NCBI RefSeq assembly: GCF_026262505.1
Contig: NC_067205.1
Coordinates: 13,206,001 to 13,270,000, forward strand
Length of the DNA stretch: 64,000 nt
Direction of reading: 5' to 3'
Source of the DNA: Trichomonas vaginalis G3
Lineage: Eukaryota; Parabasalia; Trichomonadida; Trichomonadidae
Shown: positions 1 through 11,000 of the stretch, in pieces
How positions within the stretch are numbered: the stretch's first letter is position 1
Layout of the letters: the number at the start of each line of letters is the position of its first letter
The notes under the pieces: generated by a model
What the model saw: only the letters and a program-made list of their open reading frames with translations
Told to the model about the DNA's origin: nothing
The model's database searches: none
Made by a program: the position numbers and the translations under genes

Positions 1-269
1 ATGTTTTTTTATTAGTATATTTTTTTGTAATATTTATTATGAAGTTGTAATATTTTTCTTGAAATTTAAAAAAATAATTATTTCAACTTAATCAAACTGT
101 TTCCCAAATTATTATATAATATCATTATTCATCTCTGAGATATTGGCCTTATTCTCAATTAGATAATAATAAGAATTATAATTTTTCAGATTTCATTTTG
201 TACTGACCAGTTTAAATTATTATATTTCATTAGTATTTCAATATTTTCTATTTGTTTTTGTATAGAATC
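1..269. other. AT-rich intergenic sequence
   Basis: No open frame or recognisable element is visible. The stretch is A/T-rich with poly-T runs and leads into the promoter of the acid phosphatase gene. Confidence 0.6.
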
Positions 270-279
270 ATTCATTTTT
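270..279 (+). promoter_or_regulatory. Initiator-like element of the acid phosphatase gene
   Basis: The sequence ATTCATTTTT holds a TCA at 272-274 followed by T-rich sequence. This fits the trichomonad Initiator (TCA, pyrimidine, T, A/T), where transcription starts at the A. That gives a leader of about 19 nt before the ATG at 293, which is typical for this lineage. An in-frame stop (TAG, 263-265) lies just upstream. Assignment rests on motif and spacing only. Confidence 0.5.
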
Positions 280-292
280 TATAATTTGTATT

Positions 293-1453
293 ATGATTTT
301 CTTCTTGACAGGTGCAACAGCATTTGATTATTCATACTGTGCACCAAATTATCCTTCATACAAGCCAAATCAAGAAGCAGATCTAATACAAGTGCAGCTC
401 TTAACCAGACATGGAGCAAGAACACCACTTCACTTATCTAAAAACTATTCAAATCACTGGAAATGCATGTATGATGACATGAGATCAGCAGGAAATGATT
501 TTTTACAGCCATATCATGTACACGTTTCTTATGGAAGTTCAATTTTCGTTGGAAATTGCGTTTACGGACAATTAATACATACAGGAAAAGCAGGATTAGC
601 GAAATTAGGCAAATACTTAAAGAAAATTTATATTGATCAGTTGAAATTTATTCCGCCAAATTTAGATCAAGAAACAGTAAAATTCCGAACAACACAAGCT
701 CACCGAACAATAAATTCACAGATATCGCTTATATCAGGCATGTATCCTCATGCAAGTAACGTAGAAATGTATATTGCAGATAAAAATTACGATCCATGGC
801 GAAGAACAAGCCTACTTTGTCCGAAATTCGCAAAATTACAGAAAACTATACCAGAAGACAATCATATTACTAATCAAACCCTTCAAGATAAAATTAGTAA
901 TATTTTGGGTGTCGGATGGAGCTCTACAAACGATGTGATGACATCTGCACTATGTAATAACTACAAACTTCCTCCAAATATTACTATGAAAGACGTAGAT
1001 GATGCGATAGAGCTTAAAACAAAACAGATGCAATTTTTTTATTCCCATTCTGATGTTTTTCCTTTGTTTTTCTCGTTTTGTGCAAGCGAAATGGTCAATG
1101 AGATGTTGAAAAGGATGAATGGAGATTCAAATACGAAGTTCATCCACTGGTCAGCACATGATGGAAACATTTTAGGATACTTAGGATTGCTTGGATACAC
1201 TGACAACAAATGGCCGCCTTACGGATCGTATATATTGACAGAGCTGCTTAGATTTAGAAGCAATGGAACATATATTGTTCAGTTTAGATATAATGGAAAA
1301 CTTCTGAAAATTCCGAGGTTCAAAAATGAAACTTTTGTTTATTTTAATGATTTTTTGAAATTTTTGACATCAAGTATGCCAAAATTCCTTAATGAATGTG
1401 ACTTCAATACAACACAGTTCAAGATGAGTGATACATTTTATGTATCAGCTTAA
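293..1453 (+). CDS. Histidine acid phosphatase family protein
   Basis: A 386-residue protein of the histidine phosphatase clan 2 (acid phosphatase/phytase type). The family signature RHGARTP is at residues 39-45; its His is the residue phosphorylated during catalysis. The partner motif HD (in SAHDGN) is at about 289-290 and supplies the proton donor. Family members hydrolyse phosphomonoesters, usually in secretory or lysosome-like compartments or at the cell surface. The N-terminus (MIFFLTGATAF) is hydrophobic but short for a signal peptide, and several N-glycosylation sequons are present, so secretion is likely but not certain. Length fits the family. An in-frame stop 28 nt upstream and an Initiator-like TCA 19 nt upstream support this start. 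No substrate can be assigned. Confidence 0.85.
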   Translation: MIFFLTGATAFDYSYCAPNYPSYKPNQEADLIQVQLLTRHGARTPLHLSKNYSNHWKCMYDDMRSAGNDFLQPYHVHVSYGSSIFVGNCVYGQLIHTGKAGLAKLGKYLKKIYIDQLKFIPPNLDQETVKFRTTQAHRTINSQISLISGMYPHASNVEMYIADKNYDPWRRTSLLCPKFAKLQKTIPEDNHITNQTLQDKISNILGVGWSSTNDVMTSALCNNYKLPPNITMKDVDDAIELKTKQMQFFYSHSDVFPLFFSFCASEMVNEMLKRMNGDSNTKFIHWSAHDGNILGYLGLLGYTDNKWPPYGSYILTELLRFRSNGTYIVQFRYNGKLLKIPRFKNETFVYFNDFLKFLTSSMPKFLNECDFNTTQFKMSDTFYVSA

Positions 1454-1985
1454 TTTTTTATTATTTTTATTATATTATTTTTGTTATTATATATTTCTTT
1501 TGTTTTGTAAATGTTATTTTGTTTATAGGTAACTTAAGAGTAACAATCCTTACTTATACATTTTTAATTTTTTATCAACTCAATAAAATTAAGATTAATG
1601 ACTGCGCAAACACCGCGATTTGCTAATATTCAACACTGTAAATGATATATTATATTATGAACATCTAATTGCCCCTCTATAATAGAAGTTAATAAATTCT
1701 TTTTCTTGTTTTAGGCTCATTCTTTTCAGATGATCCTCCAATATAGAAAATACCACATTTGAAATAACTGAGCCTCAGATATCATTTTAGAAACCGAAAT
1801 TAGAATTTTATTGAATAAAATAATGTCTTCAACAGATTGAAATGTATAGTAATCAATTTAAGTACATTTAAAATCTAAAACAATAAGTAATTTCATTCGA
1901 ATTAGATATTTTTTTTCTGAGATATGTTTAAATTTATGATAATTTAATAAAGAAATAGTTAAAATATAGATAAATAATATATAGT
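1454..1985. other. Intergenic region between convergent genes
   Basis: About 530 bp of A/T-rich sequence between two genes that face each other. I see no ORF, hairpin array or repeat, only poly-A/T tracts that may serve 3'-end formation. Confidence 0.6.
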
Positions 1986-3638
1986 TTATTGATAAGCAAC
2001 AGTTATCTGAGAAACATAAGATTTGTTAAGTTCTGGAATGTTAATTTTCGGCAGGTATAAAAATCCTGTCGTGAGAGGGATGTATTTAATAGGAATTTCC
2101 TTCTTCTGGTTACGCCACATGTGGAAATTGAGTTTTCCTGGACCTTCGAGGAAGAAATTTGGAGTTTTTTCAACGCAAAGGGTGAAATTAAGGAGTTCGC
2201 TCTCATTTGGAAGTCCTTGACCTCTTTCAATGATAATCTTGCAGTCAATTACGTCATTTATCGTTGAACAATCTGGAGCTTCGTATTTAATCTGAATTGG
2301 CAACAAATCCTGCTTGATCTCGGGAGTCTTGAAGCATATAGATCCTTCATCAATGCCTTCTGCGTGGAAATCAACGAGAATTTCGTGGAAAATCGGATTA
2401 GATGTCTGGCCAAGGAAAGTAAACGATTCCTTTGGCTTCACAGTACTCGGAAGACAATTAATATCAAAGAAATCAATCGTTCCTGTGATGAATGAAATCG
2501 TAATCGGGATTGAAAGTACATTTGTAAGAGTTGTCTCGATAATTACTGAAGCATCAGGGTTATCGATAACTGGTAAGATTTGGACTTCGAAATCTTGGTT
2601 CAAATATTCCATTTTTGTCTTAAATGGAGAAATGAAATTAAATTTCAGAGGTTTCTTGAAAACTCCTGTTCCGAATTCATCAGTATTGAATGAAACAGTC
2701 AACATAATAGCTGTTTGGAGTTCAACATGTGTCATAATTGATAAATCTAAATTAATTGTTGAATTTGCTTCCATGTCCCCAAGATTATTGACTTTTTCAA
2801 TAGGATTTCCGTTATATGTACCACTGAGAGTAATTGCAGACTGACTTTGCTCATAAATGAAGGAAGTTTGGACATTATGAAGTGTAAGATCGCCAGAAGT
2901 GATTGTAATCTTGAGAGGAAGCTTTGTACCGATTACGCATTGTGTTGGCATTGATACATCAATCTTACATGACGATTCATCTGGAATAATAAATATTTTT
3001 TCAGTAAATGTGGATTCGAAGGTAAGAGTGATGTTATTGACTACTAAATTGATTGATGCTGCACGAAGCATTCTCTTTTTAGGGGGTGGCGTGAATGTTC
3101 CACTGATTTTTGTTGGTGTCAAATTTGATAAATCTCTTGGACCAAGAGAATGAACAAAAGGTTGTCCATCATCAACTGTAAATTCAATGTTGATATCATC
3201 GCAATGAATATTTTTGGTTAAAAATGATTCTAAGTGGAGATCAAATTCGATATCTTTGCCAGTTGAAACTTCTGTATTTGGAAAACGCAATTTAGTGGCA
3301 ATTGGGAATATTCTAACAAATCTTTCATGAATCGGTAAGCAAATCTTTGAACATGTCTTAGATTCTTCTAAAAATCGATCAAATAATTCTTCGGATTTTG
3401 GTGAACGAATTAATCGAGACTGGCGAAGTACTGTATCAAAGATAGAAAGCTCAATATGATTTGTATTTTTATCAATTGTTTCTTTTAAATCAAGAATTGA
3501 GTCTAATAAAGGATAAAAGTTATATGAAACAACTTTTTCGAAGCAATCACCAATCAAATTAGCTGCTCCAGCAAAATACCCATTATCTACTAATTCTTTT
3601 GTCTTCGAAATGTTCGCAATTACTTCACTACGCGACAT
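1986..3638 (-). CDS. Possible TRAPP-like trafficking protein (TRAPPC10/11 type C-terminus)
   Basis: A 550-residue protein with a short helical N-terminus (about 1-110) followed by a long stretch of predicted beta-sandwich segments (about 110-550). There is no signal peptide and no membrane span. The final segment (TTGFLYLPKINIPEL, about residues 522-536) resembles the closing beta-domain of TRAPPC10/TRAPPC11 (gryzun/foie-gras) proteins, which act in Golgi and endosomal vesicle tethering. This is a weak family call made by eye; no catalytic motif is visible. The gene is intact and single-exon, and ends in the A/T-rich spacer shared with the convergent acid phosphatase gene. An unrelated adaptor with immunoglobulin-like folds, such as an arrestin or coat-appendage protein, is the alternative. 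Confidence 0.45.
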   Translation of the reverse strand: MSRSEVIANISKTKELVDNGYFAGAANLIGDCFEKVVSYNFYPLLDSILDLKETIDKNTNHIELSIFDTVLRQSRLIRSPKSEELFDRFLEESKTCSKICLPIHERFVRIFPIATKLRFPNTEVSTGKDIEFDLHLESFLTKNIHCDDINIEFTVDDGQPFVHSLGPRDLSNLTPTKISGTFTPPPKKRMLRAASINLVVNNITLTFESTFTEKIFIIPDESSCKIDVSMPTQCVIGTKLPLKITITSGDLTLHNVQTSFIYEQSQSAITLSGTYNGNPIEKVNNLGDMEANSTINLDLSIMTHVELQTAIMLTVSFNTDEFGTGVFKKPLKFNFISPFKTKMEYLNQDFEVQILPVIDNPDASVIIETTLTNVLSIPITISFITGTIDFFDINCLPSTVKPKESFTFLGQTSNPIFHEILVDFHAEGIDEGSICFKTPEIKQDLLPIQIKYEAPDCSTINDVIDCKIIIERGQGLPNESELLNFTLCVEKTPNFFLEGPGKLNFHMWRNQKKEIPIKYIPLTTGFLYLPKINIPELNKSYVSQITVAYQ

Positions 3639-3796
3639 CCCTTAGATAATCGTTTTCTTCTCAAAATATTTGTAAATTTATGAAAAATGTCACATTTATT
3701 CAAAAATATACAAAAATATATAATTTATATAAATAATAATTTTTATTAAAAATTATTTTAGACACTTTTTGACGATAACTTTAACGTACAGTAAAT

Positions 3797-4597
3797 ATGC
3801 GAGGTGTTACAACAGAGTATAGAGAGTCATACTGTTGGATAAAACCATGCAAATCAAGACGTGGTGATAACTATGATGATATGATTCGTAAAAAGATCGA
3901 CGGAACTTATGATGAAGACGAAAATGGATATGATAATAACGGTTTATCTGATTCTTTCGATGGAAACGGCATGAATTCTAGAAATAAGAATGGAAATAAC
4001 GGAATCAACGGAAATAATGAAAATGGAAAGTCAAATAATGGCTTTATAGGATTATCTTTAGAAGATTGCTTACCAGATAAGACACCAAAGCCAAAGGATA
4101 AGTCTCCCGTACCAACGCCAATGACAAACGGAGGTAACGCAAACAATACAAACGGAAATGGCGCAGCCACAGAAGAAAAACCAAAATCGTTTGGACGCAA
4201 GAGCCTTATTTCTAAGAAGAAATCAAAGAAAGCATCACAAGAATTCAACGATAAAGCATCATCAAGATCAGGAAGCAGTTTCTGCAACTTTGGACAAGGT
4301 AACAGCACAAGATTAAATCCTAAATTTAACTACACAACATATAACGTCCAAGCAGGCGATGGAATCAATCCAAATACACTTATTAGAACTGGTTGCCGCG
4401 GTATTGTACGCTCAAAGTATAGTAAGCCGTTAGATTCACAATCAGTTCATATGTACAGACCTGAGTTCTTTACATCTGTTAATGATGCTCCTGATGATAT
4501 TAAGGAAGAGCTCCAAGGCCCATTCTGGGTTTCTTGGCCAGAAAATACTCCTCTTCCAGATGAATATATTGAACTCAAGCCTGTTCTTTCTCTCTAA
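3797..4597 (+). CDS. Hypothetical Asn/Gly- and Lys-rich protein
   Basis: I do not recognise this 266-residue protein. Residues about 40-90 are dominated by Asn, Gly and Asp; residues 90-165 are rich in Lys, Pro and Ser and look disordered. The last 100 residues are more ordered and contain aromatic residues (PFWVSWPENTPLPDEY near the C-terminus), which suggests a small folded or peptide-binding module. There is no signal peptide or membrane span. It is divergent from the TRAPP-like gene, with 158 bp between the two start codons. Codon use matches the host genes. It is probably a lineage-specific protein, with no function assignable. Confidence 0.6.
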   Translation: MRGVTTEYRESYCWIKPCKSRRGDNYDDMIRKKIDGTYDEDENGYDNNGLSDSFDGNGMNSRNKNGNNGINGNNENGKSNNGFIGLSLEDCLPDKTPKPKDKSPVPTPMTNGGNANNTNGNGAATEEKPKSFGRKSLISKKKSKKASQEFNDKASSRSGSSFCNFGQGNSTRLNPKFNYTTYNVQAGDGINPNTLIRTGCRGIVRSKYSKPLDSQSVHMYRPEFFTSVNDAPDDIKEELQGPFWVSWPENTPLPDEYIELKPVLSL

Positions 4598-4898
4598 CTT
4601 ATGATTTATTGATTTTGATTAAATTATTTACAAATGTAATACATTTTTTCATCATATTAATTCATCTTAAACTAAGCACATCGCAATTGACAAAAGATGG
4701 TGTATTTTAGAAGAAATATTGCACACATGGGAAATAGTGTAAATTATTGAATTCAGAGGAAAATTACAAAAGAATTGCCCAAAATGCAAAAGAATTGCCC
4801 AAACCGACATGCTTAAATAAATTAAAAATGCTTTGTTGTCTTTTTGATAAAAAGATTATTATTTTTTTATTACAAGAAAACTTAAATTTATATATAAT
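4598..4898. other. Spacer between convergent genes with a short tandem repeat
   Basis: A/T-rich sequence between two convergent genes. It holds two adjacent copies of CAAAAGAATTGCCCAAA at about 4766-4802. Nothing else is apparent. Confidence 0.5.
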
Positions 4899-7800
4899 TT
4901 AAGAAAATCCGAAAGATGCAAGAGAAGAAATACCAGTAGGCTTTGTAGATCCAACAAGCTTCCTCTTTGTTTGTTTCTTCTTTGGTTTATCAGTAGATTT
5001 CTTCTTCTTTGCTTTATCTTTTTCATTTTCTTTTTCAACTTCTTCGACTTCTTTTTCTTCATCGGAAGAAGATGAGGAATCATCAGCCAATCTCTGCTTC
5101 TTTGTTCTCTTCTTCTTCTTTGGTTCTTCCTTCTGTTTCTCATCATCTTTAGATTTCTTAGTCTTTTTAGTCTTCTTTTGTTCATCTGTTTGTTTAGATT
5201 TAGCTTTAGTTTTCGTTTGTTTCTTCGGTGCTTTGAGAGATTCAGGAACATTTTCAAGATCATCAAGAAGTTCTTCATCAGAATCAATACGTTTCTTCTT
5301 AACTTGTATATCAAATATTGTTGATCTCTGTGATTCTCTAGGTTTATCATTCTTTGGTTTCTCTTTCATCTTTTCGATCTGGTTTTCATTCTTTTCTTCC
5401 TCTTCTTCTTCATTTTCATCATTTGTTGGAGGTGGTTTCAATCTCTTTAATTCGCATTTCTTTATTCTCTTATCACGGAAAATAAATGGCTTTTCTTTAG
5501 GCGTGTTTATGAAATCTTCCAATCTATTTATAATAGTGTTTTCTCCTCTCATCACTGCGAATTCCAAAGCTCTTCTATGCACTTCTTCATCATCTGTTAA
5601 TTGTATAACTTGAACAGCTTGAAGATATTTCCTTTCTACGAGGCAATCTCTAAATCTCTCTAATATTGCTGCAGCATCAGGATTTCTACAAGAAAGAGGA
5701 CTATTTATTGGTATAATTGTTATTGGACTTGTTCTTAATGTAACTAAAGATGGAAGCGGAATTGTGTTTGGAACTTTTTCTCCTTCTTTAATAATGTATC
5801 CATAGATATATCCGTTTTCAACATAAGCTGTATAGAATGTTTCATTTCCTTGTAATTCATTGTTCAAATCTAAAACAGGTGACCAAAAAGTACCAAAGTT
5901 TTCTGTTAATTTGAAAATATAATTATCACCACTTTGTATGAAACATTCTTTAGTTTCAGCATCAAAACCTATCCATTTAAGAGGTTGTTTTCCAGCCAAT
6001 AAACTTTTAGCAATTGATTTGCGACTTTCCACATGGAAAATCTCAAATTTATGAAGAGATCCAGTAACAATAACAAGTAATTCATCAAAAGCAGCCATTG
6101 TTATTGGCCTATTATCTAATTCTATAGAAGCAAGAACAACACCGACAGTATCCAATATATGGAATCTGTTTAATGATGTTGCAATTGCAAAGAAAGAAGA
6201 TCCAGCGGCAACAAGAACAGCACTTTCTCCAAAATCTAAATTTCCTTTTGCTTCATTTAAAATTGTTTGTCCATCATCGGAATAAACTCTCAACACGTAA
6301 CTTGTTGATGAACAAATGATGACATTCTGTCCGTAGATAGAAACAAACTGTGCATTGATTGTATCATGACCATCTATTTCTGCAAATGGCATGATAGAAT
6401 CAGGTCTTAATAATTTGACAGATTTTTCTGCGAAATCTTTCATTCCTTGTATTGCTACTGCTGTACTATTGAAACAGACAATTCTATCTTCATCATCATT
6501 ATCAACATTAACACAACCAGGCATAAACTGTCTTGTTAATGTTTCGACATAATTCTTCTTTGTTTCGTCGTTTTTCTTTTGTTCAAAATCACTTTCATCG
6601 GATGGTAATGGTGGAGGAGGTTCGTAGACATGTTCTGAATTATCTACAGTTCTGTTTTCGGAATTTGGAGGTACTTTTTGGGAATTTTCTTCATCCGATT
6701 CTGATTCCAAAAAATCTTGTGGTTTTGATGTGTTTTCTGTCACTTTTTGTTCGTTATTATTTTCAGAATTTTTTTCATTATCTGAATCAGACAAAAATCC
6801 CTTAGATTGATTGGAATATTCTTCTTCTATCAAAGGAGCCAAAGATGAAACATGAGACTCATCATCACTGTTACTTTTTTCTAATGGTTTTGGATTTTTA
6901 ATTGTTTTCTGGATTGGCACTAAATCAAGCTTTTGTTGTTTAGCATGACTTTTAGATTTAGCCATTTTCTTCTTTTGGACAGTGTCTGTGTCTTTCATAG
7001 ATGTTTTGAGACTTCCGAAAGCATCGATTTTGGAATTTTTCTTTTCTTTTTTATTTTCATTTTTTTCTTCAATTTTATCTTTATCTTCATTATCTGAGAT
7101 GAAATCTTGTGTTACAACTTCTTCGATATCTTCGCCTGCAGGAGTTTGTATGTCAGAGAGTTCAGAAAATTCTATTTTGAAAATTGTTCCATCTTCATTT
7201 CCTCCAATGATAGAACTCAAACACCAGTTAATGCATTTGATGCCAGTGATAGATGATTTCATGTAGAACTGTGATTTGATCGTTTGGTTGCTGTTGTTTA
7301 ATGTTTGTGGTCTCTTGAAAATGAAAATGTTACTTTCTGAGTCAATAGCTGTAATATAGTCACGTGGGGATAGTGATAAGAATTTAATTGGTGTTGACAT
7401 ATCAGAAATAGTAATAATATCTTCTGTTTGATGGTTTACGTCTAAAATTGAAAACTTCGAACTTTCTGATTCGGAAGAGAAGAGTAAATAGGCTGGATAT
7501 CCCCAAGATAATGATGTAGGAGGACAATTGATCTCTTTCTCAAATATGTTTGCGTTGTTGTTTAAAGAAAAAACGTGTAATTTTTGTGATTGTGTATATA
7601 TAGAATAATATTGACCATCATGGCTCATTTTTGCCCATAATATTTCTGATGGTGCTGTATTCTCGTAAATAATTGTTCCGCTTGTATGGTCGATAACGAA
7701 ATATTGGTTGTTTTGGCAGCAAACAAGAACATTGTTGCCTTTGCCAGAACATGAGATGAAAGTTATGGATTCTGGAAGAGTTAGTATGTTGTGAATTGTT

Positions 7801-8072
7801 TGAATTTCTGGCCAATCGACCTTATATAAGACTTTTGAAGTACCACCGCATATTATAGACTTGTGATCTGAACAAAAAGATGCTGATTGCAGGATGTCTT
7901 CCGAAATTTTCTCTAAATTTGTGTTTGCTGCATCACTTAAATCTGTTTCGTTTAGTCTTTGAATTCTTCCGTCATCTTGACCAATGGTAATAATCATATT
8001 GCCATATGGATCACTGAGTACTTCTCTGACACAACCGAAATGAACTGGTTGCTCAAGCTCTCGAAAGCTCAT
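4899..8072 (-). CDS. Ctf4/AND-1 (WDHD1)-like replisome adaptor
   Basis: A 1057-residue protein with the domain order of Ctf4/WDHD1. An N-terminal WD40-type propeller spans about 1-300 (it begins with the HFGCVREVLSDPYGNMI strand). A long acidic/Lys-rich linker with repeated Asp-Ser-Asp-type acidic clusters follows (about 315-520). A second beta-propeller of SepB type lies at about 525-790, then a helical segment (about 800-860). Ctf4 trimerises through the SepB region and links the CMG helicase to DNA polymerase alpha. The C-terminal 170 residues are strongly Lys/Glu-rich and contain DDSSSSSDEE, a likely CK2 target; they may take the place of the HMG box of animal WDHD1, which I do not see. 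The gene is intact and single-exon. It stands next to about 4 kb of gene-free DNA upstream. The assignment is by domain architecture, not by alignment. Confidence 0.65.
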   Translation of the reverse strand: MSFRELEQPVHFGCVREVLSDPYGNMIITIGQDDGRIQRLNETDLSDAANTNLEKISEDILQSASFCSDHKSIICGGTSKVLYKVDWPEIQTIHNILTLPESITFISCSGKGNNVLVCCQNNQYFVIDHTSGTIIYENTAPSEILWAKMSHDGQYYSIYTQSQKLHVFSLNNNANIFEKEINCPPTSLSWGYPAYLLFSSESESSKFSILDVNHQTEDIITISDMSTPIKFLSLSPRDYITAIDSESNIFIFKRPQTLNNSNQTIKSQFYMKSSITGIKCINWCLSSIIGGNEDGTIFKIEFSELSDIQTPAGEDIEEVVTQDFISDNEDKDKIEEKNENKKEKKNSKIDAFGSLKTSMKDTDTVQKKKMAKSKSHAKQQKLDLVPIQKTIKNPKPLEKSNSDDESHVSSLAPLIEEEYSNQSKGFLSDSDNEKNSENNNEQKVTENTSKPQDFLESESDEENSQKVPPNSENRTVDNSEHVYEPPPPLPSDESDFEQKKNDETKKNYVETLTRQFMPGCVNVDNDDEDRIVCFNSTAVAIQGMKDFAEKSVKLLRPDSIMPFAEIDGHDTINAQFVSIYGQNVIICSSTSYVLRVYSDDGQTILNEAKGNLDFGESAVLVAAGSSFFAIATSLNRFHILDTVGVVLASIELDNRPITMAAFDELLVIVTGSLHKFEIFHVESRKSIAKSLLAGKQPLKWIGFDAETKECFIQSGDNYIFKLTENFGTFWSPVLDLNNELQGNETFYTAYVENGYIYGYIIKEGEKVPNTIPLPSLVTLRTSPITIIPINSPLSCRNPDAAAILERFRDCLVERKYLQAVQVIQLTDDEEVHRRALEFAVMRGENTIINRLEDFINTPKEKPFIFRDKRIKKCELKRLKPPPTNDENEEEEEEKNENQIEKMKEKPKNDKPRESQRSTIFDIQVKKKRIDSDEELLDDLENVPESLKAPKKQTKTKAKSKQTDEQKKTKKTKKSKDDEKQKEEPKKKKRTKKQRLADDSSSSSDEEKEVEEVEKENEKDKAKKKKSTDKPKKKQTKRKLVGSTKPTGISSLASFGFS

Positions 8073-11000
8073 TCAACCAGGAAAAAATTTTTAAACGCGC
8101 GCAAAATGAATTATAATTATACTTTGACTAAACAATGCAACAATTCAAATAACAAGAAAAACATAATCTAATAAATGGCATGTTCAAATTTATTAGACAA
8201 GCATATCATGTGATTTATTGATCTGCAGTGCGAAGTTATATATTTGATCAAATATAATTTGGGGCTTCAGGTGGCTTCGCTTGCCCTTAGGGCAAGCACG
8301 CCACTTTCGGCCAAATTAAATAATTTTTTGAAAAATTGAATTATTCACTATTTAGTTGGCGCAAAAAGCCAACCAAATAATGAAGAATACTAATATATGT
8401 TTACTTAAAATATATCTTTTAATCATACTTAATATGATTAAAATTTCTGAACGAAAACTATCAAAAATAAGTCATAAAAATATAAAAATAAGAATCTAAT
8501 TTATTGTAGAATAAATATCCGCAAAGCGCCGATAGAATTAATTGAAAATTTGGTGTTACATTGGTACATTTATTGAGCTCGTGTAGATATTTAGAGAATA
8601 GTTGATATTGATGATGCATTGTACAGGACATGATGTATAAATTTATCATCTACTAATGATATATCAGAGATTTCTAACATGTTTATAAATTTTGTTTTTT
8701 TAGTCGGAATCACTCATGCAAATGGATTTTACATGAGAAATATGAATATATTTCAATTTTTGTTTTTCAATCATCTCATATTTCGACTTTGACTCTGGGA
8801 ATTTCCATAAGATTTCATATATTTTTAGAGTATGTGACATTATTAATTTGTGCAAATTTACAAGAAAAGTTGTGCAAATTTGGTCAACTTTACTGTGCAA
8901 CAAGAAAACAATGCACGCCCGTAATTCCCAATAAAGTTTTCGTTCTTCATCATTTGTGAAATGCAGTGCTTATGTTTTGAACGTTCGTATTGTAGCAAGT
9001 TTTATTTTGTGCGAGCAGACTATTGTATGCATTATTTCAATAAAAGTTAAAAAATGAAATATCAAATATCAAATCAACTAAATTTAATAAATATATTATA
9101 TGAAATTTGATCACAATACATTTTTGAACTATGTCATTTAGTTAAAAATCAAGTTTTTATTATAATAAAAATGAGAATAATAAAAATATAAATATTAAGA
9201 ATATTTATCAAATATATGATTTAAAAGATAATAATAAATCAATTTGGCCGATCTAAAAATGCTTAAAAAGACTGAATTGACTGCACAAGATAAAATTAAT
9301 GAAATTTTTGAATATTTCCATTTTTGTATAAAAAAATTAAGTGAAAAAGTATTTAATTTTCACTGCTTCTCCCATCTCTGAAATTTGCACAATTTTTCTC
9401 CTAAGTCTCCAAAGCATACTAAGTCTCAAGTTAATCTTCTGATGATATATTCTATCTATACACTAAATATGAGTCCTTTTCTCAAACTGGAAATGGTGAT
9501 ATAACACTTAATACTTTAGATAAATATTGTTTTTAACTTTTATCAATATATATATAGGTTGTTTTATTATCGTCTGGTAAAAGTGACGAAATTATCATTG
9601 TCTTCTTAAAAAGAGATTTTATAAGCATGTTTTGGTACCTAAATAAAGGAAAAACATCAATTACATCTATGTATATAGTGTGCAAACACGCAAGATATAT
9701 CTAATAGCTCTTTATCTGGCCAAAAATTCTATTATTCGAAAATTCACATTGTCGTTTAAAACCGCCAGACGACAACAATAATACAAAAAAAATTCCTTTT
9801 GAGAATATACAATTGAGATATAACTTAGATGATGAGTATTGTTGATTAGTTTTGGTCACAGAATCTTGAAATACTCTGGAATTTAATATTTATGATATAT
9901 TAGACAAATGTTGTTTTTAACTCTCACCAATGTATTATATTCAAAATCAAAACAAAAAATTCAGGGATATTTTTAAAAACTTATATTAATCTACAACTTA
10001 TATTAATTAAGTGGTGAATAAATGTAATGATATAAATATGGTATTTGAATTAAAATATGTTTTATTCAATTAACAGGACGTGTGTTAAGAGTAATAGTAA
10101 GAGAGAGACGGATATAATTAGATTTATAATATACATTGTTATTGATTGTTATAGGAACATATGGAATTGTGATGTCTTCAATAGAGATGTATTGAAGAAT
10201 TTCAATCGTTTTTTGATCCGAAAGACCTGTTCTGTTATCATAATGAATATAAGTTGATTTCTCCTTAAGGATACCCTTACATTGCGTAGTTAGAAAGAGA
10301 ATATGATATTGTCATGATTGCTAAAGTTTTAGGCTCCAGAAATGAATATACATCAAACTGAAACAATTGATAAATTGAATGAACTTTTGAGAGGTTCTCA
10401 AATAAAAAAAATTATCTAATTTTTTACAATATTACTATTATTTTATCCACATATGTATATATAGTAATTTGAGAAAACTTTTAGGAAAAAATAAGTTTAA
10501 TAAAAATCTGAATTTTACTTGTTGTGGGATTGTTATTAATTGACACTCCAGACGTATTACTAATAGTTATGCGTATGCAATTAAAGTATTTCTGATGGAC
10601 AAAATGTGAGATTTATATCAGATAATTCATTTCTACTATTAAGTTATTCATTTATGAGTTTGCACTTATTCGCACTAAATAAATAACTATTAAAAATTGT
10701 TTTAATTAATTGACACCATATAATAGAGTGAATTTTGTTTGATCAAACAACAATAGATGATAGATATAAAGCCAAGAAACTTGCTATTAATATGCTCTAC
10801 TTGCTATTTCAATGTAAGTATGATATTTTCTAAATGTTTCGTTCAGATAACTTAGATATATTAGTCAAAATTTGAAATTTTAATAGCACATATATTAAAA
10901 ATAATTATTATTCATAAAAGATTAATGAAATAGTAAAAAAAATCAATCAAATTATAAAAATACAACATTTAGAAGAATTCTTATTATCCTTCAAAAAGTC